DNA from: Afipia clevelandensis ATCC 49720
GTDB taxonomy: Bacteria; Pseudomonadota; Alphaproteobacteria; Rhizobiales; Xanthobacteraceae
DNA: 64,000 nt
NCBI RefSeq assembly: GCF_000336555.1
Contig: NZ_KB375281.1
Coordinates: forward strand, 507,815-571,814
Direction of reading: 5' to 3'
In this document: positions 38,636 to 46,930 of the stretch, piece after piece
How positions within the stretch are numbered: position 1 is the first letter of the stretch
How the letters are laid out: every line of letters starts with the position of its first letter
Position numbers and translations under genes: made by a program
Notes under the pieces: generated by a model
Seen by the model: only the letters and a program-made list of their open reading frames with translations
Databases searched by the model: none
What the model was told of the DNA's origin: nothing

Positions 38636-39826
38636 TCATTCAAAGGTCTGCTCCAATTTGGAGGGCTGTTTGGCGTATTGAACAGCGACACGACCGACCT
38701 TTTCGCGTGCGATAACAAGTTTCTGAATTTGTGCGGTCCCGTCACCGATTTGTAGGCCCATGACATCGAGGTAACGCTGATGAAATGGCAAATCCGTCGT
38801 GTAACCGTAATGGCCGTGGGTGAGGAGGCACTGGTGGATGACTTCGCAGGTTACCTTTGGTACATACCATTTACACATCGCAGCTTCCGCTGTGTGCGGA
38901 AGCCTGCGATCTCTTAGTGAAAGCGTATAGTAGCAAAGCTGCCGCATCATCGTTAGCTGAGTCTCCGCTTCTGCGAGCGGAAAGCTCACGCCTTGAAACT
39001 GGGCGATCGGCCGTTCGAAGGCGGTGCGTTCAGTTGAGTATTTCCATGCTTCATCGACCGAAGCCTGCGCCGGTCCAATGCACTCAAGGCCGATCAATGC
39101 ACGGCTGTAGTCGAAGCCCGACATGATTTTGGAGAAGCCTTTATTCTCCTCTGCCATCAGGCACTCTGCCGGAACGAAAACATCGTCGAAGAACACTGAG
39201 CCGCGGCCCACAGGTTTCGTGCCGATGTCGTCAAAGTGAGTGCGCGTAATGCCGCTCTGCGCTAGATCGACAAAGAATGCGCTAACGCCGCGCGCACCAT
39301 CCTTGACCTTTCCAGTACGGGCGAAGACGACCGCAGCGTCGCATTGGTTCGAAAAGCTCATGGAAGTTTTTTCGCCATTAAGCCGGAAGCCATTACCGGA
39401 TTTTTCGGCCCGCAAAACGAGGTTGGCGGCGTCCGAACCGCCTCTTGGCTCTGTCAGGCCTAGGCCGATGATCTTCTCACCGCGGGCCACTTGCGGTAGC
39501 CAATCCTGCGCAATCTCGGGTGAGGCGTGCTCTGCAAGCATCCCGCCGAGCAATGACGCCAGTAGCTGGACGTAGCTAGCGTTGAAGTCTCCATACGCGA
39601 TCTGCTCGACAATAATGCCCGCCGTCACGCTGCTCTCTCCAAGGCCGCCGTATTTTTCAGGTAGATCGGCACCGATCAGGCCGAGTGACCCCATTTCTTT
39701 CAACATGGCACGGTCAATGCGGTGCTCACTTGCCCGCCGCTGATAGTGGGGCTTCAGCTTGTCAATTGCGAAGCGCTTAGCGGCTTCCTGGAAAGCCAGC
39801 TGTTGCTCGCTAAGCGCGTAATCCAT
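38636..39826 (-). CDS. Acyl-CoA dehydrogenase with Asp in place of the catalytic Glu
   Basis: This 396-residue acyl-CoA dehydrogenase has the flavin segment LGLTEPRGGSDAAN and the family C-terminal helices. The normal (Y/W)EGT motif reads GDGTAQIQK, giving D362 at the base position. Aspartate at this place is reported for some alicyclic acyl-CoA dehydrogenases, so a ring substrate is possible. GGAGAGG precedes the ATG. It is divergent from the dienoyl-CoA-reductase-like gene at 39916, and a perfect palindrome lies between them. Confidence 0.88.
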   Translation of the reverse strand: MDYALSEQQLAFQEAAKRFAIDKLKPHYQRRASEHRIDRAMLKEMGSLGLIGADLPEKYGGLGESSVTAGIIVEQIAYGDFNASYVQLLASLLGGMLAEHASPEIAQDWLPQVARGEKIIGLGLTEPRGGSDAANLVLRAEKSGNGFRLNGEKTSMSFSNQCDAAVVFARTGKVKDGARGVSAFFVDLAQSGITRTHFDDIGTKPVGRGSVFFDDVFVPAECLMAEENKGFSKIMSGFDYSRALIGLECIGPAQASVDEAWKYSTERTAFERPIAQFQGVSFPLAEAETQLTMMRQLCYYTLSLRDRRLPHTAEAAMCKWYVPKVTCEVIHQCLLTHGHYGYTTDLPFHQRYLDVMGLQIGDGTAQIQKLVIAREKVGRVAVQYAKQPSKLEQTFE

Positions 39827-39870
39827 CGCGACCTCTCCTATCCAAATGATCTTGAAATTCTTGCATTCAG

Positions 39871-39886
39871 TCTAACAACTGTTAGA
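39871..39886. promoter_or_regulatory. Palindromic operator candidate (perfect)
   Basis: TCTAACA-AC-TGTTAGA is a perfect 7-bp inverted repeat with a 2-base centre. It sits in the middle of the 89-bp space between the divergent acyl-CoA dehydrogenase and flavin reductase genes, so one repressor could control both. Confidence 0.68.
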
Positions 39887-39915
39887 AATTAAACAACCAA
39901 CTGCGGAGCCAAATC

Positions 39916-41982
39916 ATGCTGACGCCAGCTCGCTCGGGACCGTCGCGCTATCCCCATTTGCTTTCGCCCTTGAAAATCGGCCGAACCACGCTGCGTAACC
40001 GCTTGATAATGGGGTCGATGCATACCCGTCTCGATATGGAGGAGAATGGCGTGCACAAAATGGCGGTTTTTCTTGCTGAGCGTGCCAAGGGGGAGGTCGG
40101 GCTTATTATTACTGGTGGCTATGCGCCTAACACCTCGGGTCTGCTTGAGCCTAGCGGGCCGATTCTAACCGAACCTGCGCAAGGTCGCGAACTTCGCCGC
40201 ATCACCGATGCCGTGCATCAGCACGGTGGCAAAATCTGCCTGCAGGTTTTGCATTCGGGTCGATATTCCAAGCAACAAGACTGCGTCGGTCCTTCGGACA
40301 TCCCAACCCGCATCAATCGATTTCTCCCGCGCGCAATGACTGGCGCGGAAGTTGAACAGACGATCTCGGATTACGTCCGCTGCGCGCTTCTTGCCAAAGA
40401 GGCAGGATTCGACGGCATTGAGATCATGGGATCCGAAGGTTATCTCATTAATCAGTTCGCGGTGCTTCGTACCAACAACCGCAGCGACGAGTGGGGCGGA
40501 TCGGAGGAAAATCGTCATAGGCTCGCAGTGGAAATAGTCAAGCGCTCACGGGCCGCCACCGGCGCCGACTTCATCATTGTCTACCGAATTTCTGCGTTGG
40601 ACCTCGTCGAGGGCGGCGCAACGGGCGAGGAGATTGACCGGCTTGCCCAACGGGTAGAAGCCGCGGGCGCCGACATTCTCAACACCGGTATCGGTTGGCA
40701 TGAAGCGCGCGTTCCCACGATTGCTTACGTCATCCCGCGCGGCGCATGGCGTTTTGCGGCCTCACGGTTGAAGAAGGCGGTGGGAATTCCCGTCGTGGCA
40801 TCAAACCGCATCAATACGCCCGATGGGGCCGAGGAAATTCTGGCGGCTGGCGACAGCGATCTCATATCGATGGCCCGTCCGATGCTGGCCGATCCCCACT
40901 TCGCAAAGAAGGTGCGTGAGGGTAATGCCGCAAAAATAAACATCTGCATCGCCTGCAACCAAGCCTGTCTTGATCTTATCTTTTCCGAGCGAACCGCGAG
41001 TTGCCTGGTTAATCCGCGCGCCTGCCATGAGACGGAATTCGAAGACGGTCCAGCTGCGACCTCGCGCAAGGTAGCAGTGATCGGCGCAGGCGCAGGCGGA
41101 CTAGCCGCTGCGGCGGAAGCTAGGCGACGCGGGCACAAGGTAACCTTGTTTGAGGCCGCTGATAGCATAGGCGGGCAGATTAACCTCGCCCGAGCAGTCC
41201 CGGGCAAAGTCGAGTTCGATGAGCTTTTGAATTATTACAACGGCCAGATTGCCGATAGCGGCGTCGATCTCAGACTGAATTCGGCGCCAACAGTCATTGA
41301 ACTGAACGACGCCCGATTTGATGCCGTCGTAGTCGCCTGTGGTGTTCATCCACGCGTGCCGGAGATTGAGGGCATCAATCATTCGAAGGTAGTGTTCTAC
41401 AACGACCTATTGAGCGGAAGGCGTCACGCTGGAAGGCGGGTTGCCATCATCGGTGCCGGAGGCATCGGTTTCGATGTTGCTGAATATCTCTGCCATTCGC
41501 AGCCTGATGAATCACCGAAATCACGAGCGATGGATATTCGTGAGTTTCAGCAGGAATGGAATATCGATGCCAGCCTTATGAAGGCCGGTGGACTTTCTGG
41601 CGATCCGCTGGCTTCAAAGCCAAGTCCACGCGAAATTACAATCTTGCAGCGCAAGAAAACACGACCAGGATTAGGCCTCGGCGTCTCGACCGGTTGGATC
41701 CTGCGCAGCAGTCTAGAAAAGCGCGGAGTCAAGCTGATCGGAGGAGTTAGCTATCAGCTAATCGACGACCAAGGTCTACATTTCGCCGTCGAGGGCGACA
41801 CGCGTACGCTTGCCGTAGACACGATCGTGATTTGCGCCGGTCAAGAGTCTAACCGCGTCATGTTTGATGATTTGCGCGAGGCAGGAATAGAAGCGCATGT
41901 GATAGGTGGTGCGAAGGAAGCCACCGAACTCGACGCAATGCGCGCGATCCAGGAGGGTACGCGGGTCGCGCAATTGCTATGA
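39916..41982 (+). CDS. 2,4-dienoyl-CoA reductase-like flavin/iron-sulfur oxidoreductase (FadH/BaiCD type)
   Basis: This 688-residue protein has an N-terminal old-yellow-enzyme barrel (about 1-340; LKIGRTTLRNRLIMGSMHT, then TNNRSDEWGGSEENR). A 4Fe-4S cluster motif follows with C344, C347, C351 and C363. The C-terminal half has FAD and NAD(P) domains (VIGAGAGGLAAAAEA near 389, IIGAGGIGFDVAEY). The order matches E. coli FadH (about 670 residues) and clostridial bile-acid BaiCD. It would reduce a conjugated dienoyl-CoA or a ring enone. GGAG precedes the ATG. Confidence 0.9.
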   Translation: MLTPARSGPSRYPHLLSPLKIGRTTLRNRLIMGSMHTRLDMEENGVHKMAVFLAERAKGEVGLIITGGYAPNTSGLLEPSGPILTEPAQGRELRRITDAVHQHGGKICLQVLHSGRYSKQQDCVGPSDIPTRINRFLPRAMTGAEVEQTISDYVRCALLAKEAGFDGIEIMGSEGYLINQFAVLRTNNRSDEWGGSEENRHRLAVEIVKRSRAATGADFIIVYRISALDLVEGGATGEEIDRLAQRVEAAGADILNTGIGWHEARVPTIAYVIPRGAWRFAASRLKKAVGIPVVASNRINTPDGAEEILAAGDSDLISMARPMLADPHFAKKVREGNAAKINICIACNQACLDLIFSERTASCLVNPRACHETEFEDGPAATSRKVAVIGAGAGGLAAAAEARRRGHKVTLFEAADSIGGQINLARAVPGKVEFDELLNYYNGQIADSGVDLRLNSAPTVIELNDARFDAVVVACGVHPRVPEIEGINHSKVVFYNDLLSGRRHAGRRVAIIGAGGIGFDVAEYLCHSQPDESPKSRAMDIREFQQEWNIDASLMKAGGLSGDPLASKPSPREITILQRKKTRPGLGLGVSTGWILRSSLEKRGVKLIGGVSYQLIDDQGLHFAVEGDTRTLAVDTIVICAGQESNRVMFDDLREAGIEAHVIGGAKEATELDAMRAIQEGTRVAQLL

Positions 41983-42140
41983 TGCAACCGGGAACCTGAG
42001 ATGAGTTCGCAAAACGCCAACTGATCGCTGATATCCAGTCCGCAATCTATTCACTTGTCCGACTTTTTCCGAAGCCGGGATCGGTGGCCTGCCGGATTTC
42101 CGGAGTTTTCGCATCTAACCCATCGTAACGATTATAACTA

Positions 42141-43007
42141 CTACGACAATCCTGCGTCGCCGCGCTCGCGTTTGGCAAATTTAACGGAGTCGATCATATC
42201 GCGGGCGTCGTGGGCCAGATGTAACGTCTCGCCACCATCAATGTACCATTCCTCACCGGTTACAAATTGACCGAGAGGCGAGGACAGAAAAATGATTGCC
42301 GCTGAGATATCCTCGACGCTGCCCATTCGTCCTAACACATTGCGGTTGCGCCTGACCCATTCGTCCGGCGCTATCGGATAGCGGCCAAGCGCCTCGGTTT
42401 TGATCGTTCCAGGTGCGATACAGTTCAGGCGAATACCAAATTCCGCCCACTCAAAGGCGAGCGTTCTCATCATCGCAGTAACCCCGCCGCGCGCGGCCGC
42501 GGTATGCACGAAGCCGCTTAGGCCGCTGCGGATACAGGCGGTTACGAACACAATCGATCCGCCGTTTGCCATCATGAAATGGTCCGCAACCGCCTTGGTT
42601 ACTTGCCAAGAACCGATCAGGTTGTTGCGGATGACAGTCTCAAAGCCTTTGTTGGTGAGTTTGCTAGCTGGCGTCACGAATTGCCCGCCGGCATTATTAA
42701 CGAGGATATTCAAGCCGCCGTACTCGGCTTTGATCTTCTGCATCGCGTGCTCAATCAGGTCCGGCTCACGAATATCCGCCGATACAGCAAATGCTTCGCC
42801 ACCCGCGTCGCGGATTATCTTTGCGGTGCTCTCTATCGGATCAATGCGACGACCGAGAAGGGCGATGCGGGCCCCGCAGCACGCCATTTCAATTGCCGTG
42901 GCGCGGCCCATGCCAGTGCCGCCGCCGGTGACGAGTGCTACCTGACCCCTGAGAAGGTCCAGCGCGAAGCGCGTTTTTGAAGGACTGTCGTGCATCACCG
43001 ATCCCAT
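42141..43007 (-). CDS. SDR resembling 2,4-dienoyl-CoA reductase (DECR type)
   Basis: This 288-residue SDR has the motif TGGGTGMG (27-34) and NNAG (105-108). The usual YxxxK catalytic pair is absent: the region reads FVHTAAARGG, with H169 and R173. Loss of the tyrosine in an H-x-x-x-(K/R) setting is characteristic of the 2,4-dienoyl-CoA reductase branch. The ATG at 43007 was chosen for its AAGGA nine bases upstream over a TTG at 43034. It is divergent from a crotonase across a long perfect palindrome. Confidence 0.83.
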   Translation of the reverse strand: MGSVMHDSPSKTRFALDLLRGQVALVTGGGTGMGRATAIEMACCGARIALLGRRIDPIESTAKIIRDAGGEAFAVSADIREPDLIEHAMQKIKAEYGGLNILVNNAGGQFVTPASKLTNKGFETVIRNNLIGSWQVTKAVADHFMMANGGSIVFVTACIRSGLSGFVHTAAARGGVTAMMRTLAFEWAEFGIRLNCIAPGTIKTEALGRYPIAPDEWVRRNRNVLGRMGSVEDISAAIIFLSSPLGQFVTGEEWYIDGGETLHLAHDARDMIDSVKFAKRERGDAGLS

Positions 43008-43042
43008 GCCTGAAATTCCTTTGTGTTCGATCAAGCTTGATG

Positions 43043-43064
43043 TATTCTAACATATGTTAGAATA
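43043..43064. promoter_or_regulatory. Palindromic operator candidate (22 bp, perfect)
   Basis: The 22 bases are a perfect palindrome with core CTAACATATGTTAG extended by TATT and AATA. The site lies 17 bp before the plus-strand crotonase ATG and 36 bp before the minus-strand SDR ATG. This is the best example of the island's recurring site and is the closest one to the TetR gene. Confidence 0.75.
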
Positions 43065-43081
43065 TACTAGAAGGCTGATCG

Positions 43082-43867
43082 ATGTCAGAAGTTGAACCTA
43101 TTCATTACTCGGTCAAAGATAACATCGCGACCATTACAATTGATCGGCCGGCGCGTAAGAACGCTTTGTCGGTTGAGGCAATGAACGGTTTGACTAATGC
43201 TTGGGAGCGTGTCGAACAGGATTCACACGCGAGGGTGGTAATCCTGACTTCAGCTGACTGCGGAGTATTTTCCGCCGGTCTGGATCTTAAGCAGGCAGCC
43301 GAGATAAAGGCGCGTGACGGCGTCGATATATTGACGTTGATGCGCGATCCGATGCAAACGGCCATGCGGGCTGTTTCAAAGCCAATTATCGCGGCGATGA
43401 CCGGCTCGTTGATGGCTGGCGGGATGCTGTTGGCGCTGAAGTGCGATCTTAGAATAGGCTTACGGGGAACACGCGTCGGTATTACCGAGGTCAAGATGGG
43501 GAGGGGATCGCCGTGGGCGGTACCGCTGCTCTGGATGTTACCGCAACCGGTTCTGATGGAGCTTGTTCTTATCGGCGAAACCCTGCCGATCGAACGGCTC
43601 GCGGGATACGGCTTCGTCAATTATCTTGAAGAAACACCCGACGATGTTCGCGCTCGCGCATTGCAGCTTGCGCTTAAAATTGTAGAAGGCGCACCATTGT
43701 CGGTTAGGGCGGCCAAGGCCAGCGTATTAGCCGCAATGGACCTTGGCTGTGAGAAGGGACTTGTTGAGGCCAACAAACTCCACGTTGAGACGTACGGAAG
43801 CCTCGATGCCGTTGAAGGCCCGCGAGCCTTTGCTGAGAAACGCAAACCGATTTGGCAAGGTAAATAA
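43082..43867 (+). CDS. Crotonase-family enzyme (isomerase/hydratase-like, single Glu)
   Basis: This 261-residue crotonase keeps the oxyanion segment FSAGLDL (63-69) and E136 in ITEVKMG. The first hydratase glutamate is L117 (GGMLLALKCD). Enzymes with only the second glutamate are often enoyl-CoA isomerases or hydrolases. AAGG precedes the ATG. The gene lies under the 22-bp palindrome and ends about 90 bp before the convergent TetR gene. Confidence 0.87.
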   Translation: MSEVEPIHYSVKDNIATITIDRPARKNALSVEAMNGLTNAWERVEQDSHARVVILTSADCGVFSAGLDLKQAAEIKARDGVDILTLMRDPMQTAMRAVSKPIIAAMTGSLMAGGMLLALKCDLRIGLRGTRVGITEVKMGRGSPWAVPLLWMLPQPVLMELVLIGETLPIERLAGYGFVNYLEETPDDVRARALQLALKIVEGAPLSVRAAKASVLAAMDLGCEKGLVEANKLHVETYGSLDAVEGPRAFAEKRKPIWQGK

Positions 43868-43958
43868 AGGGAGACAGATCACAATTTGCCGAACGATGTC
43901 CCGCCTTTCAGGCCATAGCGGAATTCAATCCCACTGAGGCTTGTCAAAACTGGAAACG

Positions 43959-44618
43959 CTAACGCGGAATAATGCCGTTGAAGATTAAATACGAAGTCCG
44001 CTCTGCTAATTCTTGGACCGAATTACTTTTTCTTGCGTCGAACCACTCGACTGTCCAGTTCATAGCACCAAGTATGAATCTCCGCAGAGGAACAATTAAT
44101 ATCTCCGAACGGATTTCGCCTGCACGTTGGGCATCCGCCAACATGTCATCCCAATATTTGCCATAAGCGCGGCGTAGGGGTCGATGCCGTTTCTTTATGC
44201 GCTCGGGCAATTGACCGTAAACACGCATATTTGCAGATGTATAGTCACTCTCTTGCAGCAGAGTAACGAGATGTGCTTTGATCGCGGCTCCGATCTTTTT
44301 GCGGTGTCCTCCCTTGCCAATGTTGTTCGCGCTCGCCTTTACCGCATGGAATATGCGCTGCACTCCGAGCTCTAGGATTTCGTCCAATATCGCGGTTTTC
44401 GAATCAAAGTGGTAATAAATACTTCCCGCCTTCATTCCCGCCTTGTCGGCGATCTGTCGAAGCGTCGTGGCAGAATAGCCCTGCTGCCGGAAAAGCTGGG
44501 CTGCCACCCGAAGAATAACTTCACGCGAAATTTGCGATTTCTGCGGAGCAGCTGGTTCGATTTTTTTACGATTGGAATCGCGCTTGGCAACCCGCTTTGT
44601 TTTTGATGAAGACTTCAA
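43959..44618 (-). CDS. TetR-family transcriptional regulator
   Basis: This 219-residue regulator has an N-terminal helix-turn-helix (about 30-78) with TLRQIADKAGMKAGSIYYHFDSK as recognition segment. A very basic tail (about 1-28) precedes it. The C-terminal ligand domain resembles those of TetR repressors of fatty-acid and CoA-thioester catabolism. The only start seen is TTG at 44618, without a clear Shine-Dalgarno, so the true start is uncertain. It lies at the edge of the island and is the best candidate for binding the recurring CTAACA-NN-TGTTAG palindrome. No such site was seen before its own gene. Confidence 0.88.
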   Translation of the reverse strand: MKSSSKTKRVAKRDSNRKKIEPAAPQKSQISREVILRVAAQLFRQQGYSATTLRQIADKAGMKAGSIYYHFDSKTAILDEILELGVQRIFHAVKASANNIGKGGHRKKIGAAIKAHLVTLLQESDYTSANMRVYGQLPERIKKRHRPLRRAYGKYWDDMLADAQRAGEIRSEILIVPLRRFILGAMNWTVEWFDARKSNSVQELAERTSYLIFNGIIPR

Positions 44619-45008
44619 ATTTTGCTCGTTTCAATCCAAATCGCATCACCGTTCAAAGTTCAGCATATGCACGAGAGGAGGCAAATAGTCTTCTAGTAGA
44701 CCATGAAATCCGTTCGGGCAACATTCCGAAACTCGAAAACTTGCAGCTTGTTGCGATCCTTCATGTGGAAAAAATCAGTGGCAACTGCGTCGCCGCTCAC
44801 TTAGACGGCCAGATGTTCTTCTTATTGCTCGGGTTGATGATCGATCGACTAAGATAATTGACTATATTTTGGTTCCATTGCTTTTCTTACCCAATGAAAA
44901 TTGGCTTACGATCACTAAGCGGAGGCTTGAAAAAATGAGCTTCCATCAAATGACTACACTGGATCGGCTGTTTTCGCTATGTGAGAGAAGAGAATTGGGA
45001 GCGGCGTC
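44619..45008. other. Intergenic region, no gene recognised
   Basis: About 390 bp between the TetR gene and a hypothetical gene. Base composition is AT-richer than in the catabolic genes. Short frames exist (for example 44597-44857 plus) but show no family features. Nothing resembling the recurring palindrome was found here. Confidence 0.5.
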
Positions 45009-45452
45009 GTGACAATAAAACGTGAACATTTGGCACAACGAGCACAGCTTCGACGTAACATTGCGAAGAAAGAAGCCGAACAACAACAGGCTGCCCGGCG
45101 GATGCATATTTCGGAAATTCTAGATCAAGTAAGGGAGATAATCGTTAACAAAGAAATTATTGAACTCTTAGCCACGCAAAAAATCAAAAGCGCACCCGAT
45201 TGTTTGTTTAAGCATCGGCATTTGCCACCCCAATCAATGACGCATGCCCAGATCTCGGATGAGATTCTTATTTTTGTGGCTGCATGGAAGTTTCTATTTC
45301 CGGCAATCGGAAATCCCAAGATCGGCGATTGTCTTGAACGGACATGGCCAGGGTTCATAATCGATTTCAAAGATACCTTTATTACACTGGTAATGGACGG
45401 CCCCTTTCCTGGTGAAAGAAGAACTCCATTTCGTCCAACACATTTTAGCTAA
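45009..45452 (+). CDS. Hypothetical protein
   Basis: This 147-residue protein is not recognised. The first 45 residues are highly charged and probably helical (HLAQRAQLRRNIAKKEAEQQQAARR); the rest is mixed, with a hydrophobic stretch around ILIFVAAWKFLFPAIG. The GTG start is preceded by GGGAG. No signal peptide is seen. Its end overlaps the upstream part of the protease reading frame, and it may be cotranscribed with that gene. Confidence 0.5.
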   Translation: MTIKREHLAQRAQLRRNIAKKEAEQQQAARRMHISEILDQVREIIVNKEIIELLATQKIKSAPDCLFKHRHLPPQSMTHAQISDEILIFVAAWKFLFPAIGNPKIGDCLERTWPGFIIDFKDTFITLVMDGPFPGERRTPFRPTHFS

Positions 45453-45489
45453 CTTGCCCTCCGGTCAATCGACGATAGATGGAAGACCT

Positions 45490-46257
45490 ATGTGCTTTTT
45501 ACGTATTTTTGGTTCGGTATTTTTCGTAACTTTGATTGCATTCTCTCGGGAGAGTAACGCCATCACCGGCAGCCGCTCGGCGCCGTCCGAGGCTGTCGCA
45601 CGTTCTGTCGTCACCATCATCGGCTCGCGCGGCACGGTCTGCACCGGGACGCTGATCGCGCCGAACATCGTGCTCACCGCAGGTCATTGCGTGGCACCCG
45701 GCACGAACTATCGAGTGATCGACCTGAGCACGCAGCCGCCGAAACTCATCACCGCGCAGAAGGCCGTGACGCATCCGCAATTCAACATGCAGACGATGCT
45801 GGCGCATCGCGCTACCGCCGATGTCGCGCTGTTGCTGCTGCCTTCATCCGTGCCGAACAAATCTGCGGCGATACTCGGCATGCCGAAAATTCCGATTCAG
45901 CCGGGCTCGCGGTTCACGGTCGCTGGCGTCGGCGTCACGACATCGGGCGGCGACGACGGCGTCGGCACGGTGCGGGCGGCTAATCTTGTCGTCACCGGAA
46001 ATCCCGGCACGCTGCAAATTCGCCTGGTCGATCCCGGCACGCAAAACAAAAGCGCGGGCATGGGCGCATGCACCGGAGATTCCGGGGCGCCTGCATTCCA
46101 GGATCAGGACGGCAAATCTGTACTCGCCGGCGTCGTGAGCTGGTCCACCGGACCGAACAACGCCGACGGCTGCGGCGGCCTCACAGGCGTGACGCCGCTG
46201 ACGATCTACCGTGACTGGATTTTAAAAACCGCGCGCGAATGGGGCGCGGCTCTTTAG
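45490..46257 (+). CDS. Secreted trypsin-like serine protease (S1 family)
   Basis: This 255-residue protein has a signal peptide (about 1-24, FFVTLIAFSRESNA) and a chymotrypsin fold. The catalytic triad is visible: H66 in LTAGHC, D111 in ADVALLLLP and S198 in GDSGAP. Cysteines beside the histidine (C67 in AGHC, C51 in TVCTGTLIAP) form the usual disulfide. An upstream start at 45412 exists, but the ATG at 45490 places the signal peptide at the N-terminus. It would act in the periplasm or outside the cell. It seems unrelated to the catabolic island. Confidence 0.9.
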   Translation: MCFLRIFGSVFFVTLIAFSRESNAITGSRSAPSEAVARSVVTIIGSRGTVCTGTLIAPNIVLTAGHCVAPGTNYRVIDLSTQPPKLITAQKAVTHPQFNMQTMLAHRATADVALLLLPSSVPNKSAAILGMPKIPIQPGSRFTVAGVGVTTSGGDDGVGTVRAANLVVTGNPGTLQIRLVDPGTQNKSAGMGACTGDSGAPAFQDQDGKSVLAGVVSWSTGPNNADGCGGLTGVTPLTIYRDWILKTAREWGAAL

Positions 46258-46262
46258 CCTAG

Positions 46263-46499
46263 TCAGTGGCCATGACGCCGCCACACCCGATGCCGCCACT
46301 TGCGGCCCGGATAGACCGCAGGCGGCGTCGTGTAAGCGCGCTGATAATCCTGACGCGATTCCTGCAGCCTGCGCTGATAGCCGGGAGAACTCATCAGGTT
46401 CGCAGCACCACCGCGCGCGAATGCGGGCGCTAGATTTGAGAGTTCGACGGTCGCAAAAACCACGAGCAGAACTGCGGCGAATTTCATCTGTCTTGTCAT
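46263..46499 (-). CDS. Small exported hypothetical protein
   Basis: This 78-residue frame begins with a clear signal peptide (KFAAVLLVVFATVELSNLAPAFA). The remainder is short, basic and rich in Tyr/Arg/His, including RRLQESRQDYQRAYTTPP and a C-terminal RKWRHRVWRRHGH. It is convergent with the protease gene, 5 bp away. No family is recognised; small exported proteins of this style are common in Bradyrhizobiaceae. The signal peptide is the main support for it being real. Confidence 0.55.
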   Translation of the reverse strand: MTRQMKFAAVLLVVFATVELSNLAPAFARGGAANLMSSPGYQRRLQESRQDYQRAYTTPPAVYPGRKWRHRVWRRHGH

Positions 46500-46903
46500 G
46501 GCTCGGCCCCTGCATCCACACCAACTCTATCCCGCGCTGTGGCAGCGCTGAACCCGCTTTCGATCACGTTCTATTGTGGAGACAACGCCAAATCCGATTG
46601 AACCATTGCCGCGACGAATAGACGGAATTCGTGGTTGAGCAGTTCCATCGATAAGAAGATCGCGACCAAAGACATGAAAGCTGACCGCGTGAGCGCCGGT
46701 TTACCGCACAAAGCTGATCGCCCCAATTACACGCATCACTGATCTCCCCAGACCCGCTGCTTCCAAGCGCAACCTATGAGGGAGGGGGCAAGGTCAGTCA
46801 TCGCAAAATAGGGTCTGTGTGCCTCAGGGAAGGGGCCTCAGGAGCCATCCAACGTGCGCGCAGTGCGATACATTTCCAAGGTCCAGGAAATCGCTGCGGC
46901 GCC
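46500..46903. other. Intergenic region left of the IS66 insertion
   Basis: About 400 bp with no recognised gene. It ends in the left copy of the 8-bp target duplication. Joining it to the right flank without the insertion sequence gives a short open reading (VRYISKVQEIAAAPEDLYCEF, then a stop) that matches nothing I know. It contains two nearby copies of CCTCAGG around 46822-46847. Confidence 0.4.
46896..46903. repeat. IS66 target-site duplication, left copy
   Basis: GCGGCGCC directly abuts the left terminal repeat and is repeated exactly at 49508-49515. Eight-base duplications are the rule for IS66-family elements. Confidence 0.9.
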
Positions 46904-46930
46904 GTAAGCGTCAATTCCTTACACGTGGGC

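Noticed and set aside
44597-44857. 86-codon frame upstream of the hypothetical gene
   Set aside because: It overlaps the TetR start, lacks a Shine-Dalgarno and has no recognisable features.
46800-46903. Gene interrupted by the IS66 element
   Set aside because: Joining the flanks gives only a short reading of about 30 codons without recognisable similarity, so disruption of a real gene is not supported.
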